DNA of 64,000 nt, taken from contig NZ_CP022463.1 of assembly GCF_002224485.1 (NCBI RefSeq), forward strand, positions 1,336,817-1,400,816, given 5' to 3'. The translations under genes and the position numbers were made by a program. The stretch is from Sinomonas sp. R1AF57 (GTDB lineage Bacteria > Actinomycetota > Actinomycetes > Actinomycetales > Micrococcaceae). The notes below the pieces were generated by a model. That model was not told the origin of the DNA. It saw only the letters and a program-made list of their open reading frames with translations, and ran no database searches. Shown here piece after piece: positions 18,397 through 26,639 of the stretch (positions are counted from its first letter, which is position 1; every line of letters begins with the position of its first letter).

Positions 18397-19797
18397 CTAG
18401 GAGCCGAGCTCCTTGATGGCTGCGGCCAGCGTCGGGTAGCGGAAGCCGAAGCCTGCCTCGTTGAGCACGCCGGGTACCGCGCGCACGCTGTCCAGCGCGA
18501 GGGCGGGGTTGGTGCGCATCACTCCCGCGCCGAGCCGCACGAGGGCGGCCGGGGCGGGGATGCCGACCGGGACCCCCACGAGCTCGCGCAGGTGCGCCAT
18601 GAGCTCCCGGTTGGTCACGGGCTGCGGTGAGGCGGCATTGACCACACCGTCCGGCAGGGCCGCGAGCCCTGAGCCGCCGGGATCGGCCGCGAGGCCGAGG
18701 GCGGCCCGGGCGATCCGCACCCAGTCCGCGGCGTGGATCCAGGTGAACCACTGCCCGCCCGTGCCGAGGTGGCCCCCGGCGCCGATCCGGGCGGGAACTG
18801 TCAGGCGCGTCATGAGCGGCGCGTCGCGGTGGAGCACGACGGCGGTGCGCAGCACCGTCCGGTGCTCCGCGGCGGCCCCGTCCGCGGCGCCCTCCCACGC
18901 CCTCACGACGGCGGCGAGCCCGCCGGCGAGCTGCGGTGGCTGGGTCGACTCGTCCGCGACGTCCCCGCTGTCGCCGTAGATCCCGACGGCGCTCTGCTGG
19001 AGCCAGTGCTCGACGGGCCGGTCCCACGAGCGGCTCGCCTCGACGAGCGCCCGGGTCGGCTCGACCCGGCTGGCGGTCAGCAGGGCGAGGTTCTCGTCCG
19101 TCCCCGGGCGGTCCAGGCTCACCCCGGACAGGTTGGCGAGGCGCAGGCGGGGCTCGGCACCCAGCCGGGCCGACCACTCGCCGTCGTGCGCGCCGTCCCA
19201 GGTGATCTGCTCGAAGGGCGAGTCGCTCGCGGAACGGGTCAGCACCGCGACGCGCCGGCCGTCGCAGGCCAGGTCAGCGGCCAGCAGGGTTCCGAGGAAG
19301 CCCGAGCCCCCGACGATGACGGTGAGGTCGCGTCCGTCGGCGTCCGCGGACGGCGCCGGCGGGGCGGCGAGGCGGTACAGGCGCGCGCACTGCAGCTCGA
19401 AGCCGCGCACGAGCGGCTCTCCTGCGGTGAGGCCGAACTGCTGGGCGAGCGGCCCGGCCACCGAGACGCGCTGGGTCAGGACAGTACCCCCGTCCCGCTC
19501 CTCGAGGGTCCACTCGATGTCCTGTGAGCCGCCAGGCTGGGGCTGCCGGAGGGCGAGCCGCCGTCCATCCTGGACGGCGGTCAGGCTGAAGGCCGGCGCG
19601 GTCCGTCGGTGCAGCGGCCCGATGAGCCGGTGACTGGGGGAGTAGCGGCCGGACGTCCCCTCGCGGAGGGGCCCGTCGAGATCGGCGTGCGCCACTGCCG
19701 GGTTCCACTGGGGCCACAGCTCGAGCCGCGAGATGACCTCCCACAGCTGCTGGGCCGGGAGGCGGAACCACTGCGATGCGCTGCGCTGCCAGGTCAC
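18397..19797 (-). CDS. Fusion of SRPBCC domain and TIGR01777 NAD(P)-dependent epimerase (SDR39U1-like)
   Basis: A 466-residue two-domain protein. Residues 1-145 form a START/SRPBCC (polyketide-cyclase-like) ligand-binding domain (LPAQQLWEVISRLELWPQWN). Residues about 155-466 are a Rossmann-fold epimerase of the YfcH/SDR39U1 type, with VIVGGSGFLGTLLAADLA, LQQSAVGIYGDSG and a C-terminal DUF1731-like end. The GTG start is four bases after the MarR stop, with no ribosome site of its own, so translation is probably coupled. The substrate is unknown. Its TAG lies in the 14-base palindrome GGCTCCTAGGAGCC. Confidence 0.82.
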   Translation of the reverse strand: MTWQRSASQWFRLPAQQLWEVISRLELWPQWNPAVAHADLDGPLREGTSGRYSPSHRLIGPLHRRTAPAFSLTAVQDGRRLALRQPQPGGSQDIEWTLEERDGGTVLTQRVSVAGPLAQQFGLTAGEPLVRGFELQCARLYRLAAPPAPSADADGRDLTVIVGGSGFLGTLLAADLACDGRRVAVLTRSASDSPFEQITWDGAHDGEWSARLGAEPRLRLANLSGVSLDRPGTDENLALLTASRVEPTRALVEASRSWDRPVEHWLQQSAVGIYGDSGDVADESTQPPQLAGGLAAVVRAWEGAADGAAAEHRTVLRTAVVLHRDAPLMTRLTVPARIGAGGHLGTGGQWFTWIHAADWVRIARAALGLAADPGGSGLAALPDGVVNAASPQPVTNRELMAHLRELVGVPVGIPAPAALVRLGAGVMRTNPALALDSVRAVPGVLNEAGFGFRYPTLAAAIKELGS

Positions 19798-19801
19798 GCG
19801 G

Positions 19802-20320
19802 TCAGTCTAGCTGTCGCCCCGGTCCGTCCCCCGCCTCCGCCTCTACCGTCATGGCGGCGTCGATGATCCGGCTGCATGCCTCTCGGAGGAGGTCCTGCTG
19901 CTCCGGTGAGAGAGGGTCGAAGACCGTCCTGCGCACGAACTCCACGTGGCCCGGGGCGGCGTCGACGATCGCGGCACGGCCTGCATCGGTGAGGTGGACG
20001 TCCTGTCCGCGCGCGTCGAGGGTCGAACAGGTGCGGAAGATGAGCCCCTTGGCCTCCATGCGCTTGAGGATGTGCGAGAGGCGGCTCCGCTCCCAGCCGA
20101 GCTCCTGTGCCGCCGTGCCCGACCGGAGGACACCGTCCGGGCATTCGGAGAGGGTCGCGAGCACCGAGTACTCGGGACCGGACAGGCGCGAGTCTCGGGT
20201 GAGCTGGCGGTCGATCGCGGGCGGCAGGCCCCACATGAGCCGGCGCAGCGCAAGCCAGACCTCCCGCTCGCGCGCGTCCAGCCAGCGCGGCTCGGCCTCG
20301 GTTGCAGCCTGTGTGCCCAC
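19802..20320 (-). CDS. MarR-family transcriptional regulator
   Basis: A 172-residue winged-helix regulator. The recognition-helix region is AAQELGWERSRLSHILKRME and the wing is CSTLDARGQDVHLTDAGR. The GTG at 20320 is chosen as start because GGAGGA lies six bases upstream; an ATG at 20371 would add 17 residues and run over a palindromic site. MarR proteins typically repress efflux, redox or aromatic-degradation genes and release DNA upon ligand or oxidant binding. It is cotranscribed with the SRPBCC-epimerase fusion and divergent from an FMN reductase; TTGA-N4-TCAA repeats between them are its likely operators. Confidence 0.86.
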   Translation of the reverse strand: MGTQAATEAEPRWLDAREREVWLALRRLMWGLPPAIDRQLTRDSRLSGPEYSVLATLSECPDGVLRSGTAAQELGWERSRLSHILKRMEAKGLIFRTCSTLDARGQDVHLTDAGRAAIVDAAPGHVEFVRRTVFDPLSPEQQDLLREACSRIIDAAMTVEAEAGDGPGRQLD

Positions 20321-20349
20321 GATCACTCCTCCAGATCCCCCATCAGTGC

Positions 20350-20409
20350 TTGACACATCAATTATGCCCATGTTCTAGTTGAACCATCAAGTTTTGATTG
20401 ATGCGTCAA
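20350..20409. promoter_or_regulatory. Three TTGA-N4-TCAA operator candidates for MarR regulator
   Basis: TTGACACATCAA (20350-20361), TTGAACCATCAA (20379-20390) and TTGATGCGTCAA (20398-20409) all fit TTGA-N4-TCAA. They occupy the 103 bases between the divergent marR and FMN reductase starts. Starts of successive sites are 29 and 19 bases apart. The last ends 14 bases before the reductase ATG, where binding would block ribosome or polymerase access. The spacing and symmetry fit MarR dimers. Confidence 0.7.
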
Positions 20410-20423
20410 CAAGGAGAGACCCT

Positions 20424-21002
20424 ATGACCAAGATCGCCGTCGTCACTGGCAGCACCCGCCCCGGCCGCAACAACCGCCAGGTCGCCGAGTGGGTCCTCGA
20501 GCGCGCCCGGCAGCAGAAGCCCGAGGTGGAGTTCGAGCTCGTCGACATCGCCGACTACAGCCTCCCGCTCCTGAACGAGGCCATGCCCGCTGCCTACCAG
20601 TCGTACAGCAACGAGTCCACCAAGGAGTTCTCGGCCCGCATCGACGAGTTCGACGGCTACATCTTCATCTCCCCCGAGTACAACCACTCGGTCGCGCCAG
20701 CACTCGCCAACGCGCTCTCGTACCTCAACGCCGAGTTCGCCAACAAGGCCGCCGGCATCGTCTCCTACGGTTCGGCCTTCGGCGTGCGCGCCGTCGAGCA
20801 CCTCCGCGGCATCCTCTCGGAGCTCCAGGTCGCCCACGTCCAGAAGACCGGCATGTTCTCGCTCTTCAGCGACTTCGAGAACTTCTCCGTGTTCAAGCCC
20901 ACCGAGATGCAGGCCGCCTCGGTCGACCCGATGCTCGACCAGCTCGTGGTCTGGACCAAGGCCCTCGAGTCGGTCCGGGCTTCCCTCAACGTGGCCGTCT
21001 GA
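20424..21002 (+). CDS. NAD(P)H-dependent FMN/quinone reductase
   Basis: A 192-residue flavodoxin-fold reductase of the NADPH-dependent FMN reductase family. The FMN phosphate loop is GSTRPGRNNRQVAEWV and the isoalloxazine-contacting segment is SPEYNHSVAPALANALSYLN. Such enzymes reduce quinones, azo dyes or FMN in the cytoplasm. The ATG 20424 has AAGGAGA eight bases upstream; a TTG 45 bases further up lies inside an operator and is rejected. Control by the divergent MarR protein would fit an electrophile or quinone response (inference). Confidence 0.87.
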   Translation: MTKIAVVTGSTRPGRNNRQVAEWVLERARQQKPEVEFELVDIADYSLPLLNEAMPAAYQSYSNESTKEFSARIDEFDGYIFISPEYNHSVAPALANALSYLNAEFANKAAGIVSYGSAFGVRAVEHLRGILSELQVAHVQKTGMFSLFSDFENFSVFKPTEMQAASVDPMLDQLVVWTKALESVRASLNVAV

Positions 21003-21030
21003 CCCTTCCCCTTTCCAGACAGCCAGCGCG

Positions 21031-21081
21031 CGACGGCGGCATCTGGGTGAGCTCATGAGGCTCACCCGGGTGCCGCCGTCG
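21031..21081 (+). terminator. Intrinsic-type terminator after FMN reductase
   Basis: Outer stem CGACGGCGGCA (21031-21041) pairs with TGCCGCCGTCG (21071-21081). An inner stem GGGTGAGC pairs with GCTCACCC around a TCATGAG loop. No T-run follows. Confidence 0.7.
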
Positions 21082-21175
21082 TGCGTGTCGGGGCCGTGGG
21101 GCATAGCCGTCGGCGGTGCAGGCCAGCGAGGATGGTCGGGGCGGCCACCGTGGGCGCCGAGAAAGGGAGTGAACC

Positions 21176-22024
21176 ATGCAGATCGCACTCACCGGCGGAA
21201 GCGGGAAGCTCGGGCGGGCAGTGGTCGAGCACCTCCGCAGCGCCGGGCACACCGTATGGAACCTCGACACGGTGGGGGAGCGCGGCCCGGGCTACGTGCG
21301 CATCGACCTCACCGACTACGGCCAGGTCGCCGACGCGCTCGCGGGCATCGACGACCGCCACAGCGGGGTCGACGCCGTCGTGCATCTCGCGGCCATCCCT
21401 GCCCCCGGGCTGGCCCCGGACGCCGCGACGTTCCGCAACAACATGCTCGCGACCTACAACGTGTTCCAGGCGGCCCGCCGGGCGGGCGTCAAGCGGATCG
21501 TCTATGCCTCGAGCGAGACCGTCCTGGGCCTGCCGTTCGACACGCCGCCTCCGTACATCCCGGTCGACGAGGAGTACCCCGCCCGACCCGAGAGCACATA
21601 CTCGCTGGTCAAGCACCTCGAGGAGCAGATGGCCATCCAGCTGTGCCGCTGGGACCCCGAGCTGAGCGTGAGCGCCTTCAGGTTCTCCAACGTGATGGTC
21701 CCGGCCGACTATGCAGCCTTCCCGGGCTTCGACGCCGACCCGCGTGGGCGCAAGTGGAACCTCTGGGGATACATAGACGCGCGCGACGGCGCGCAGGCGG
21801 TCGAGCGCGCGCTCGAGGGCGCCCGGCCGGGCTTCGAGGCGTACATCATCGCCGCTGCGGACACGGTCATGTCCCGCAGCTCCGCCGACCTCGCTGCCGA
21901 GGTGTTCCCCGGGGTGACCGTCACGAAGGAGCTCGGCGAGCACGAGACGCTCCTGTCCATCGACAAGGCCCGCCGCGTCCTCGGGTACGACCCTCAGCAC
22001 TCCTGGAGGGACGAGGTCGGCTGA
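21176..22024 (+). CDS. Extended SDR NAD-dependent epimerase/dehydratase (possible uronate dehydrogenase-like)
   Basis: A 282-residue Rossmann protein beginning MQIALTGGSGKLGRAVVEHL with the GxxGxxG nucleotide site at residues 7-13. The SDR active-site pattern is present as YASSETVLG and Tyr-x3-Lys in STYSLVKHLEEQ. The length and a short C-terminal domain resemble uronate dehydrogenases and related sugar epimerases. The next gene group starts with an ACS-type MFS transporter, a family that carries hexuronates and similar acids, so a sugar-acid role is possible but unproven. It is separated from upstream genes by a terminator. Confidence 0.8.
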   Translation: MQIALTGGSGKLGRAVVEHLRSAGHTVWNLDTVGERGPGYVRIDLTDYGQVADALAGIDDRHSGVDAVVHLAAIPAPGLAPDAATFRNNMLATYNVFQAARRAGVKRIVYASSETVLGLPFDTPPPYIPVDEEYPARPESTYSLVKHLEEQMAIQLCRWDPELSVSAFRFSNVMVPADYAAFPGFDADPRGRKWNLWGYIDARDGAQAVERALEGARPGFEAYIIAAADTVMSRSSADLAAEVFPGVTVTKELGEHETLLSIDKARRVLGYDPQHSWRDEVG

Positions 22025-22041
22025 GCCCCAGAGCCTCTCGC

Positions 22042-22139
22042 TTAGGATCCCAAATTGGGATCCCAAATCCTTGACTGTGGTCTGGGACACTGCGTAAGCT
22101 CTCTCTTGGGATCCCAAATCGGAATCCCAAGAGAGAGCT
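22042..22139 (+). promoter_or_regulatory. Promoter flanked by paired TTGGGATCCCAA operators
   Basis: Four 12-base near-palindromes occur as two pairs: TTAGGATCCCAA (22042-22053) with TTGGGATCCCAA (22055-22066), and TTGGGATCCCAA (22106-22117) with TCGGAATCCCAA (22119-22130). Within each pair starts are 13 bases apart. A candidate promoter lies between the pairs: TTGACT (22071-22076), 18 bases, TAAGCT (22095-22100). The downstream pair is also embedded in a perfect 16-base inverted repeat (22097-22112 with 22124-22139, 11-base loop). This is a typical repression layout for the MFS-led operon; the GntR/FCD protein two genes on is the likely binder. Confidence 0.75.
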
Positions 22140-22223
22140 CTCCCACACATTGCGCACCGCCCACCCGGGCTCGGCATCCGCCTGTTCGGCTGCCGCACTT
22201 CCCACCGCTGTGAAGGAGGACGT

Positions 22224-23558
22224 GTGTCCCTTCGAGAAGAAGCCACCGCCCCGCGGCCGCTCGCCAAGGATGGCGGGCAGCCCGCGCCCAAGCGCACCAG
22301 TGTGCGCTGGAAGCTGTTCATCCTGCTCCTGGTCCTGGTCACCGTGAACTACGTGGACCGAGGATCGATCTCCGTCGCGCTGCCGGTCATCCAGAAGGAG
22401 TTCGACCTCTCGCCTGAACTGGTCGGGCTCCTGCTCTCAGCCTTCTTCTGGACCTATGCGCTGATGCAGGTCCCCGTCGGCTGGCTCATCGACCGCTTCG
22501 GCCCGCGCAAGGTCATCACGGCCTCCTGCGTCGGCTGGGGCGCGGCCACAGCTGCGTCCGGCATGGCCGGCGGATTCCTGAGCATGTTCATCGCCCGCAT
22601 GGGCATCGGCGTCACCGAGGCCGGCATCATGCCGGCGGGCGGGAAGCTCAACGCCCTGTGGATGCACTCCAAGGAGCGGGGCCGCGGCGCCACGATCCTC
22701 GACGCGGGTGCCCCTCTCGGCGCCGGCGTGGGAGCCGTCATCATCACCTGGCTCATCAGCGCCGCCGGCGGCTGGCGCGCGGCATTCGTCATCGCCGGCA
22801 TTGCGACTGTCCTGCTCGGCGCGCTCACCTGGTGGTACATCCGGGACAATCCCCGGGCCCACAAGGCAGTCAACGAGGCGGAGGCCGAGTACATCGAGGC
22901 CTCGCACCGGGCCGAGGACGAGGCCGCCGGCGTGAACGGCGAGGCACGCCGCGCGCTCCTGCCCTACCTGAAGTTCCGCTCGTTCTGGGCGATGTGCCTC
23001 GGCTGGCTCGGATTCAACGGCGTCTTCTACGGCCTGCTGACCTGGGGCCCGCTCTACCTGTCCCAGGCCAAGGGGTTCGACCTGAAGACCATCGGGTGGT
23101 CCACGTTCGTGATCTTCGGCGCCGGGTTCGTCGGGGAGATCCTCGGCGGCACGCTCGCAGACAGGCTCCGTGCCCGCGGGCTGGGGGCGAACCTCGTGAT
23201 GCGGACGCTCCTGGGCATCTCGAGTGTGATCGTGGCCGGCGGGCTCGTCGGGGTCACGGTCGTCTCGGATCCGATCGCCGCGGTCGTGCTCCTCTCCGTG
23301 GTCCTCTTCTTCCTGCGGTGGGTGGGCCTGTTCTGGGCCGTGCCCGCGACGCTGGGCGGACGCACGAACGCAGGCGTCCTCGGCGGGGCGATGAACCTCA
23401 GCGGCAACATCGCCGGCTTCGTCACCCCGATCGCCGTGGGCTTCATCGTCGGCGCCACCGGGGGCTACACCTGGGCCCTCCTCTACTTCGTCGGCTCGGC
23501 GATCGTCATGGGGGTCTCGGTGCTCGCGCTCGACTACAGCAAGCGACTCCCCGTCTGA
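22224..23558 (+). CDS. MFS transporter, anion:cation symporter (ACS) family
   Basis: A 444-residue integral membrane transporter with about 12 hydrophobic segments. It begins with a 25-residue hydrophilic leader, then TM1 (LFILLLVLVTVNYVDRGSIS). The NYVDRGSISVALP segment and the loop GWLIDRFGPRKVI are typical of the ACS family (glucarate, galactonate, hexuronate, allantoate and phthalate carriers). The GTG has GGAGGA upstream. It leads the unassigned catabolic cluster and sits behind the TTGGGATCCCAA-controlled promoter. It therefore probably imports the cluster's organic-acid substrate. Confidence 0.87.
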   Translation: MSLREEATAPRPLAKDGGQPAPKRTSVRWKLFILLLVLVTVNYVDRGSISVALPVIQKEFDLSPELVGLLLSAFFWTYALMQVPVGWLIDRFGPRKVITASCVGWGAATAASGMAGGFLSMFIARMGIGVTEAGIMPAGGKLNALWMHSKERGRGATILDAGAPLGAGVGAVIITWLISAAGGWRAAFVIAGIATVLLGALTWWYIRDNPRAHKAVNEAEAEYIEASHRAEDEAAGVNGEARRALLPYLKFRSFWAMCLGWLGFNGVFYGLLTWGPLYLSQAKGFDLKTIGWSTFVIFGAGFVGEILGGTLADRLRARGLGANLVMRTLLGISSVIVAGGLVGVTVVSDPIAAVVLLSVVLFFLRWVGLFWAVPATLGGRTNAGVLGGAMNLSGNIAGFVTPIAVGFIVGATGGYTWALLYFVGSAIVMGVSVLALDYSKRLPV

Positions 23559-23566
23559 TCCCGGCT

Positions 23567-23601
23567 GTGCCCGGCCGGCGGGCTTGCCGCCGGCCGGGCA
23601 C
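23567..23601 (+). terminator. Hairpin after MFS transporter
   Basis: A perfect 15-base stem (23567-23581 with 23587-23601) encloses the loop GCTTG, nine bases after the stop codon. It may terminate or attenuate transcription between the transporter and its regulator gene. Confidence 0.7.
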
Positions 23602-23608
23602 CGCCCCC

Positions 23609-23625
23609 GTGGTCGAATGGACCAC
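23609..23625. promoter_or_regulatory. Inverted repeat GTGGTC-N5-GACCAC before GntR gene
   Basis: GTGGTC (23609-23614) and GACCAC (23620-23625) form an inverted repeat 51 bases upstream of the GntR/FCD start. FCD regulators often bind GGTC/GACC-like arms, so this could be an autoregulatory site different from the TTGGGATCCCAA sites. Confidence 0.4.
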
Positions 23626-23676
23626 AGCACGAACCGTCACGGCGGGCCGAGGCCCGTACTCACCTGAGGAGCGATC

Positions 23677-24324
23677 ATGGCACAGCCAGTCGAGGAGCCC
23701 GGCCGGGACCGCCCGCTGCGGGAGGTCATCCGCGACACGCTGCGCTCGCGGATCTTCGAGGGGTACTACGCCCCCGGGACGCGCCTCATCGAGCGGGACC
23801 TCGCCGGGGAGTTCAACGTCTCGAGGCTCCCCGTGCGCGAGGCCCTGCGCATGCTGCAGCAGGAGGGCCTGCTCGCTCCCCGCGCCACACGGGGCTCGGT
23901 GGTGGCCGGGCTCAGCGAGAAGGAGGTCGAGGACCTCTTCGACGTCCGGGCGTCCCTCGAGGTCCTCGCCTGCCGGCTCGCGTCCCAGCGCGCCACGCCC
24001 GAGGACGTGTCCCGCCTGGAGGCTCTCCTGGACCAGGCGTCGGATGCCCTGCGTCGCGGGAGCGTCCATGAGGCGCACCGGTTCAACAACGACTTCCACG
24101 ACGAGGTCACGGCGATCGCGGACAACGCGTTCCTCCGGACCGCGCTCGAGCCGCTCCAAGGGCGCATGCACTGGCTCTTCCGGCACGTGACCGACCTGCC
24201 TGAGCTCATCCAGGAGCACCGCGACCTCCTCGCCGCGATTGCCAGCGGCGATCCCGACGCCGCCGCAGCCCAGTCCGCACGGCACATCGGCAAGTACCGG
24301 GCGCAGTACCCGGACACCGTCTGA
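23677..24324 (+). CDS. GntR-family (FCD) transcriptional regulator
   Basis: A 215-residue regulator. The winged helix spans residues 10-78, with RDTLRSRIFEGYYAPGTRLI, DLAGEFNVSRLPVREALRML and wing RGSVVAGLSE. The FCD domain follows, with the likely metal-binding acid and histidines in FNNDFHDEVTAIADN, QEHRDLLAAI and SARHIGKY. It lies between the MFS transporter and the three catabolic genes, the usual place for a local repressor responding to a pathway acid. ATG 23677 is preceded by GAGGAG. Ligand unknown. Confidence 0.88.
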   Translation: MAQPVEEPGRDRPLREVIRDTLRSRIFEGYYAPGTRLIERDLAGEFNVSRLPVREALRMLQQEGLLAPRATRGSVVAGLSEKEVEDLFDVRASLEVLACRLASQRATPEDVSRLEALLDQASDALRRGSVHEAHRFNNDFHDEVTAIADNAFLRTALEPLQGRMHWLFRHVTDLPELIQEHRDLLAAIASGDPDAAAAQSARHIGKYRAQYPDTV

Positions 24325-24380
24325 CTATCCCGACACGGCCTCCGCGAGAGCGCTGGCCGTTCCCCTCAAGGAACCCGTAC

Positions 24381-25169
24381 ATGAGACTTCTGGTCATCAA
24401 CCCCAACATCAGCGAGGACGTGACCGCGCTGATCCGCTCGGAGGCGGAGCGGTCCGCAGCCCCCGCCACCGAACTTGTCGTCCGCACCGCGGGCCACGGT
24501 GTCGAGTACATCGAGACGCGCCTCGAATCGCTGATCGCCGCCGGCGCCGTGGCCGAGCTCATCGCTGAGCACGCCGGCCAGGTCGACGGCGTCGTGGTCG
24601 CAGCCTTCGGCGATCCGGGCATGCCCGCCCTCAAGGAACTCGCCGACGTCCCGGTGCTCGGGATCACCGAGGCAGCCCTCTGCGCCGCCGCGCTCCAGGG
24701 GCACCGGTTCTCGATCATCGCGATCTCGGACCGCATCACGGCCTGGTACCGCGACTGCGTCGAGCGGTTCGGCTTCGGCTCCCGGCTGGCGTCGATCCGC
24801 TCGATCACAGAGGCGCTGCGGGGCATCGGCAGCGTCCAGGAGGACTTCCGCCCGACGCTCGTCGAACTCGCGCGGCTGGCCGTGGCCGGGGACGGCGCCG
24901 ACGTCGTGATCCTCGCCGGTGCGCCGCTCGCGGGCCTGGCGCGCGAGGTCGCCGACGAGATCCCCGTTCCCGTCGTGGACGGCATCGGCGCCGGCATCCG
25001 GCTCGCCGAGGCCGTGGTAGGGCTCGCCTCGGGCCCCCACCGCGCGGGCTCGTTCGCTGCCCCGCCGCTGAAGCGGCGCACCGGCCTCTCGCCGGCGCTC
25101 GACGCCGCGCTCGACACGGCCCAGCTCGCAGCCGGCCGCGCGCCCCAGGGCGCGGGGAGCGTGCAGTGA
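24381..25169 (+). CDS. Asp/Glu/hydantoin racemase-fold protein lacking the cysteine pair
   Basis: A 262-residue protein of the hydantoin/allantoin racemase family, starting MRLLVINPNISEDVTALI. The family normally uses two cysteines, one in a CFGDPG-type and one in an LGCAG-type motif. Here these read AAFGDPG (Ala75 at the Cys position) and LAGAPLAG (Gly180 at the Cys position). The only cysteines are Cys101 and Cys126, outside those motifs. A classical two-base racemase mechanism therefore looks impossible, so it may be a decarboxylase, lyase or binding protein, or use another base. It overlaps the next start by one base (TGATG), so the two are coupled. Confidence 0.8.
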   Translation: MRLLVINPNISEDVTALIRSEAERSAAPATELVVRTAGHGVEYIETRLESLIAAGAVAELIAEHAGQVDGVVVAAFGDPGMPALKELADVPVLGITEAALCAAALQGHRFSIIAISDRITAWYRDCVERFGFGSRLASIRSITEALRGIGSVQEDFRPTLVELARLAVAGDGADVVILAGAPLAGLAREVADEIPVPVVDGIGAGIRLAEAVVGLASGPHRAGSFAAPPLKRRTGLSPALDAALDTAQLAAGRAPQGAGSVQ

Positions 25170-26638
25170 TGCCCGGCATTGCAGACCTCGTCATCGCCAA
25201 CGGTCTCGTGGTCAACGCGGATTCACGCCGGCTCGCCCATGTCGTGGTCGACGGCGGGCGGGTCACCGCCGTCGTCGACGCCGCCGAGCCAGTCCCCGCC
25301 GCCGAGCGCACCATCGACGCCGCCGGCCGCGCCGTCATCCCGGGAGGGATCGACGCCCACTGCCACGTGGCGCAGACCACCGGGCAGTGGAGCACCCTGG
25401 ACGATTTCGCCATCACCTCGGCAGCAGCGCTGTGGGGAGGGACGACGACCATCCTCGACTTCGGCATCCCGAGGGACTCCTCCGAAACCCCCCTAGAGGC
25501 GGCGAGGCACAAGCTGGCCCTCGCGGCGGAGTCCCGCTGCGACGTGGCCCTCCATGGGGCCGTCGTCGAGTGGGACGAGACCGTCCCCGCCCAGCTCGAG
25601 GAGCTCGCCGTCCTGGGAATCCGGTCCGTCAAGATGTACATGACCAACCGGGGATCCACGATGGCAGACGACGACACGGTGCTGCGGGTCATGCGCGAGA
25701 TGGTGCGGCTCGACGGACTCACCTACATCCACGCCGAGCACGACGCCATGATCGTCGACTGCACCCAGGAGCACGCCTCGGCAGGCCGGATCGGGATCGG
25801 GCACCTGCACGAGACCCGCCCGGAGCTCGCCGAGGAGGCGTCCGTCCGGGAGGTCCTCGCCCTGGCCGAGTACACGGGGGCCCCCGTCTACTTCGTGCAC
25901 CAGTCCACGCCCGGGGCGATCGACCTCGTGGCAGAGGCCCGCGCCCGGGGTCTGGACGCGCATTCCGAGACCTGCCCCCACTACCTCGTCCTCGACGACG
26001 GCGTCTACTCGTCCCAGTTCCCGCACTGGTACGCCTGCTGCCCGCCGATGCGCTCCCCCGAGACCGTCGCGGCGGTCCGCCGGCGCTTCGCCGACGGCTC
26101 CGTCCACACCGTCTCGAGCGACCATTCGTGCTACGACCTCACGCAGAAGCGCGGGCGGGCGGACGACGTCCGCCAGATGCCCCACGGCCTGCCCGGCGTC
26201 GAGACCCGCATGCCGGTGGCCTTCACGGCCCTCGCCGACGCGTGGGCGGACCGGGAGGCGCACGACGGCGCGCGGCTGCTCGAGCGGTTCGTCGACCTCT
26301 TCGCGGCCTCGCCCGCGCGGATCAACGCGATCCCCGGAAAGGGAACCATCGCTCCCGGCTACGACGCGGACCTCGTCGTCTTCGATCCTGCCGAGGCGCG
26401 GACGGTCGACAGCGCCGCCCTCCACATGGGCACCGACTTCTCGCCGTTCCACGGGCGCGTGCTGCGCGGGTGGCCCCACACCGTCGTCGCGGGCGGCCGA
26501 GTGGTCCTCGATGAGGACGGCTTCCACGACCCAGGCCCCGTCGGCCGGTTCGTGGAGCGGCGTGGCTACGCGGAATCCCGGGACGTATCCGGCACGGGCG
26601 TGCGCGTCCCCTCCATCGCCGACCAGAGAGGAAACTGA
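25169..26638 (+). CDS. Dihydropyrimidinase/hydantoinase-like cyclic amidohydrolase
   Basis: A 489-residue amidohydrolase-superfamily enzyme with the full binuclear metal set: His64 and His66 (IDAHCHV), carboxylatable Lys155 (SVKMYMT), His188 (YIHAEHD), His244 (YFVHQST) and Asp318 (SSDHS). This matches dihydropyrimidinases, which open 5- or 6-membered cyclic diamides. The CPHYL segment and the C-terminal DADLVVFDP are also typical. ATG 25169 overlaps the upstream stop; GTG 25166 is an alternative. With the neighbouring racemase-fold proteins it suggests degradation of a hydantoin, dihydropyrimidine or similar cyclic imide, but the substrate is not evident. Confidence 0.86.
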   Translation: MPGIADLVIANGLVVNADSRRLAHVVVDGGRVTAVVDAAEPVPAAERTIDAAGRAVIPGGIDAHCHVAQTTGQWSTLDDFAITSAAALWGGTTTILDFGIPRDSSETPLEAARHKLALAAESRCDVALHGAVVEWDETVPAQLEELAVLGIRSVKMYMTNRGSTMADDDTVLRVMREMVRLDGLTYIHAEHDAMIVDCTQEHASAGRIGIGHLHETRPELAEEASVREVLALAEYTGAPVYFVHQSTPGAIDLVAEARARGLDAHSETCPHYLVLDDGVYSSQFPHWYACCPPMRSPETVAAVRRRFADGSVHTVSSDHSCYDLTQKRGRADDVRQMPHGLPGVETRMPVAFTALADAWADREAHDGARLLERFVDLFAASPARINAIPGKGTIAPGYDADLVVFDPAEARTVDSAALHMGTDFSPFHGRVLRGWPHTVVAGGRVVLDEDGFHDPGPVGRFVERRGYAESRDVSGTGVRVPSIADQRGN

Positions 26639-26639
26639 G

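Noticed and set aside
18392-18405. GGCTCCTAGGAGCC palindrome as a regulator site
   Set aside because: It lies at the convergent gene ends and includes a stop codon, so it is more likely incidental or part of a weak terminator.
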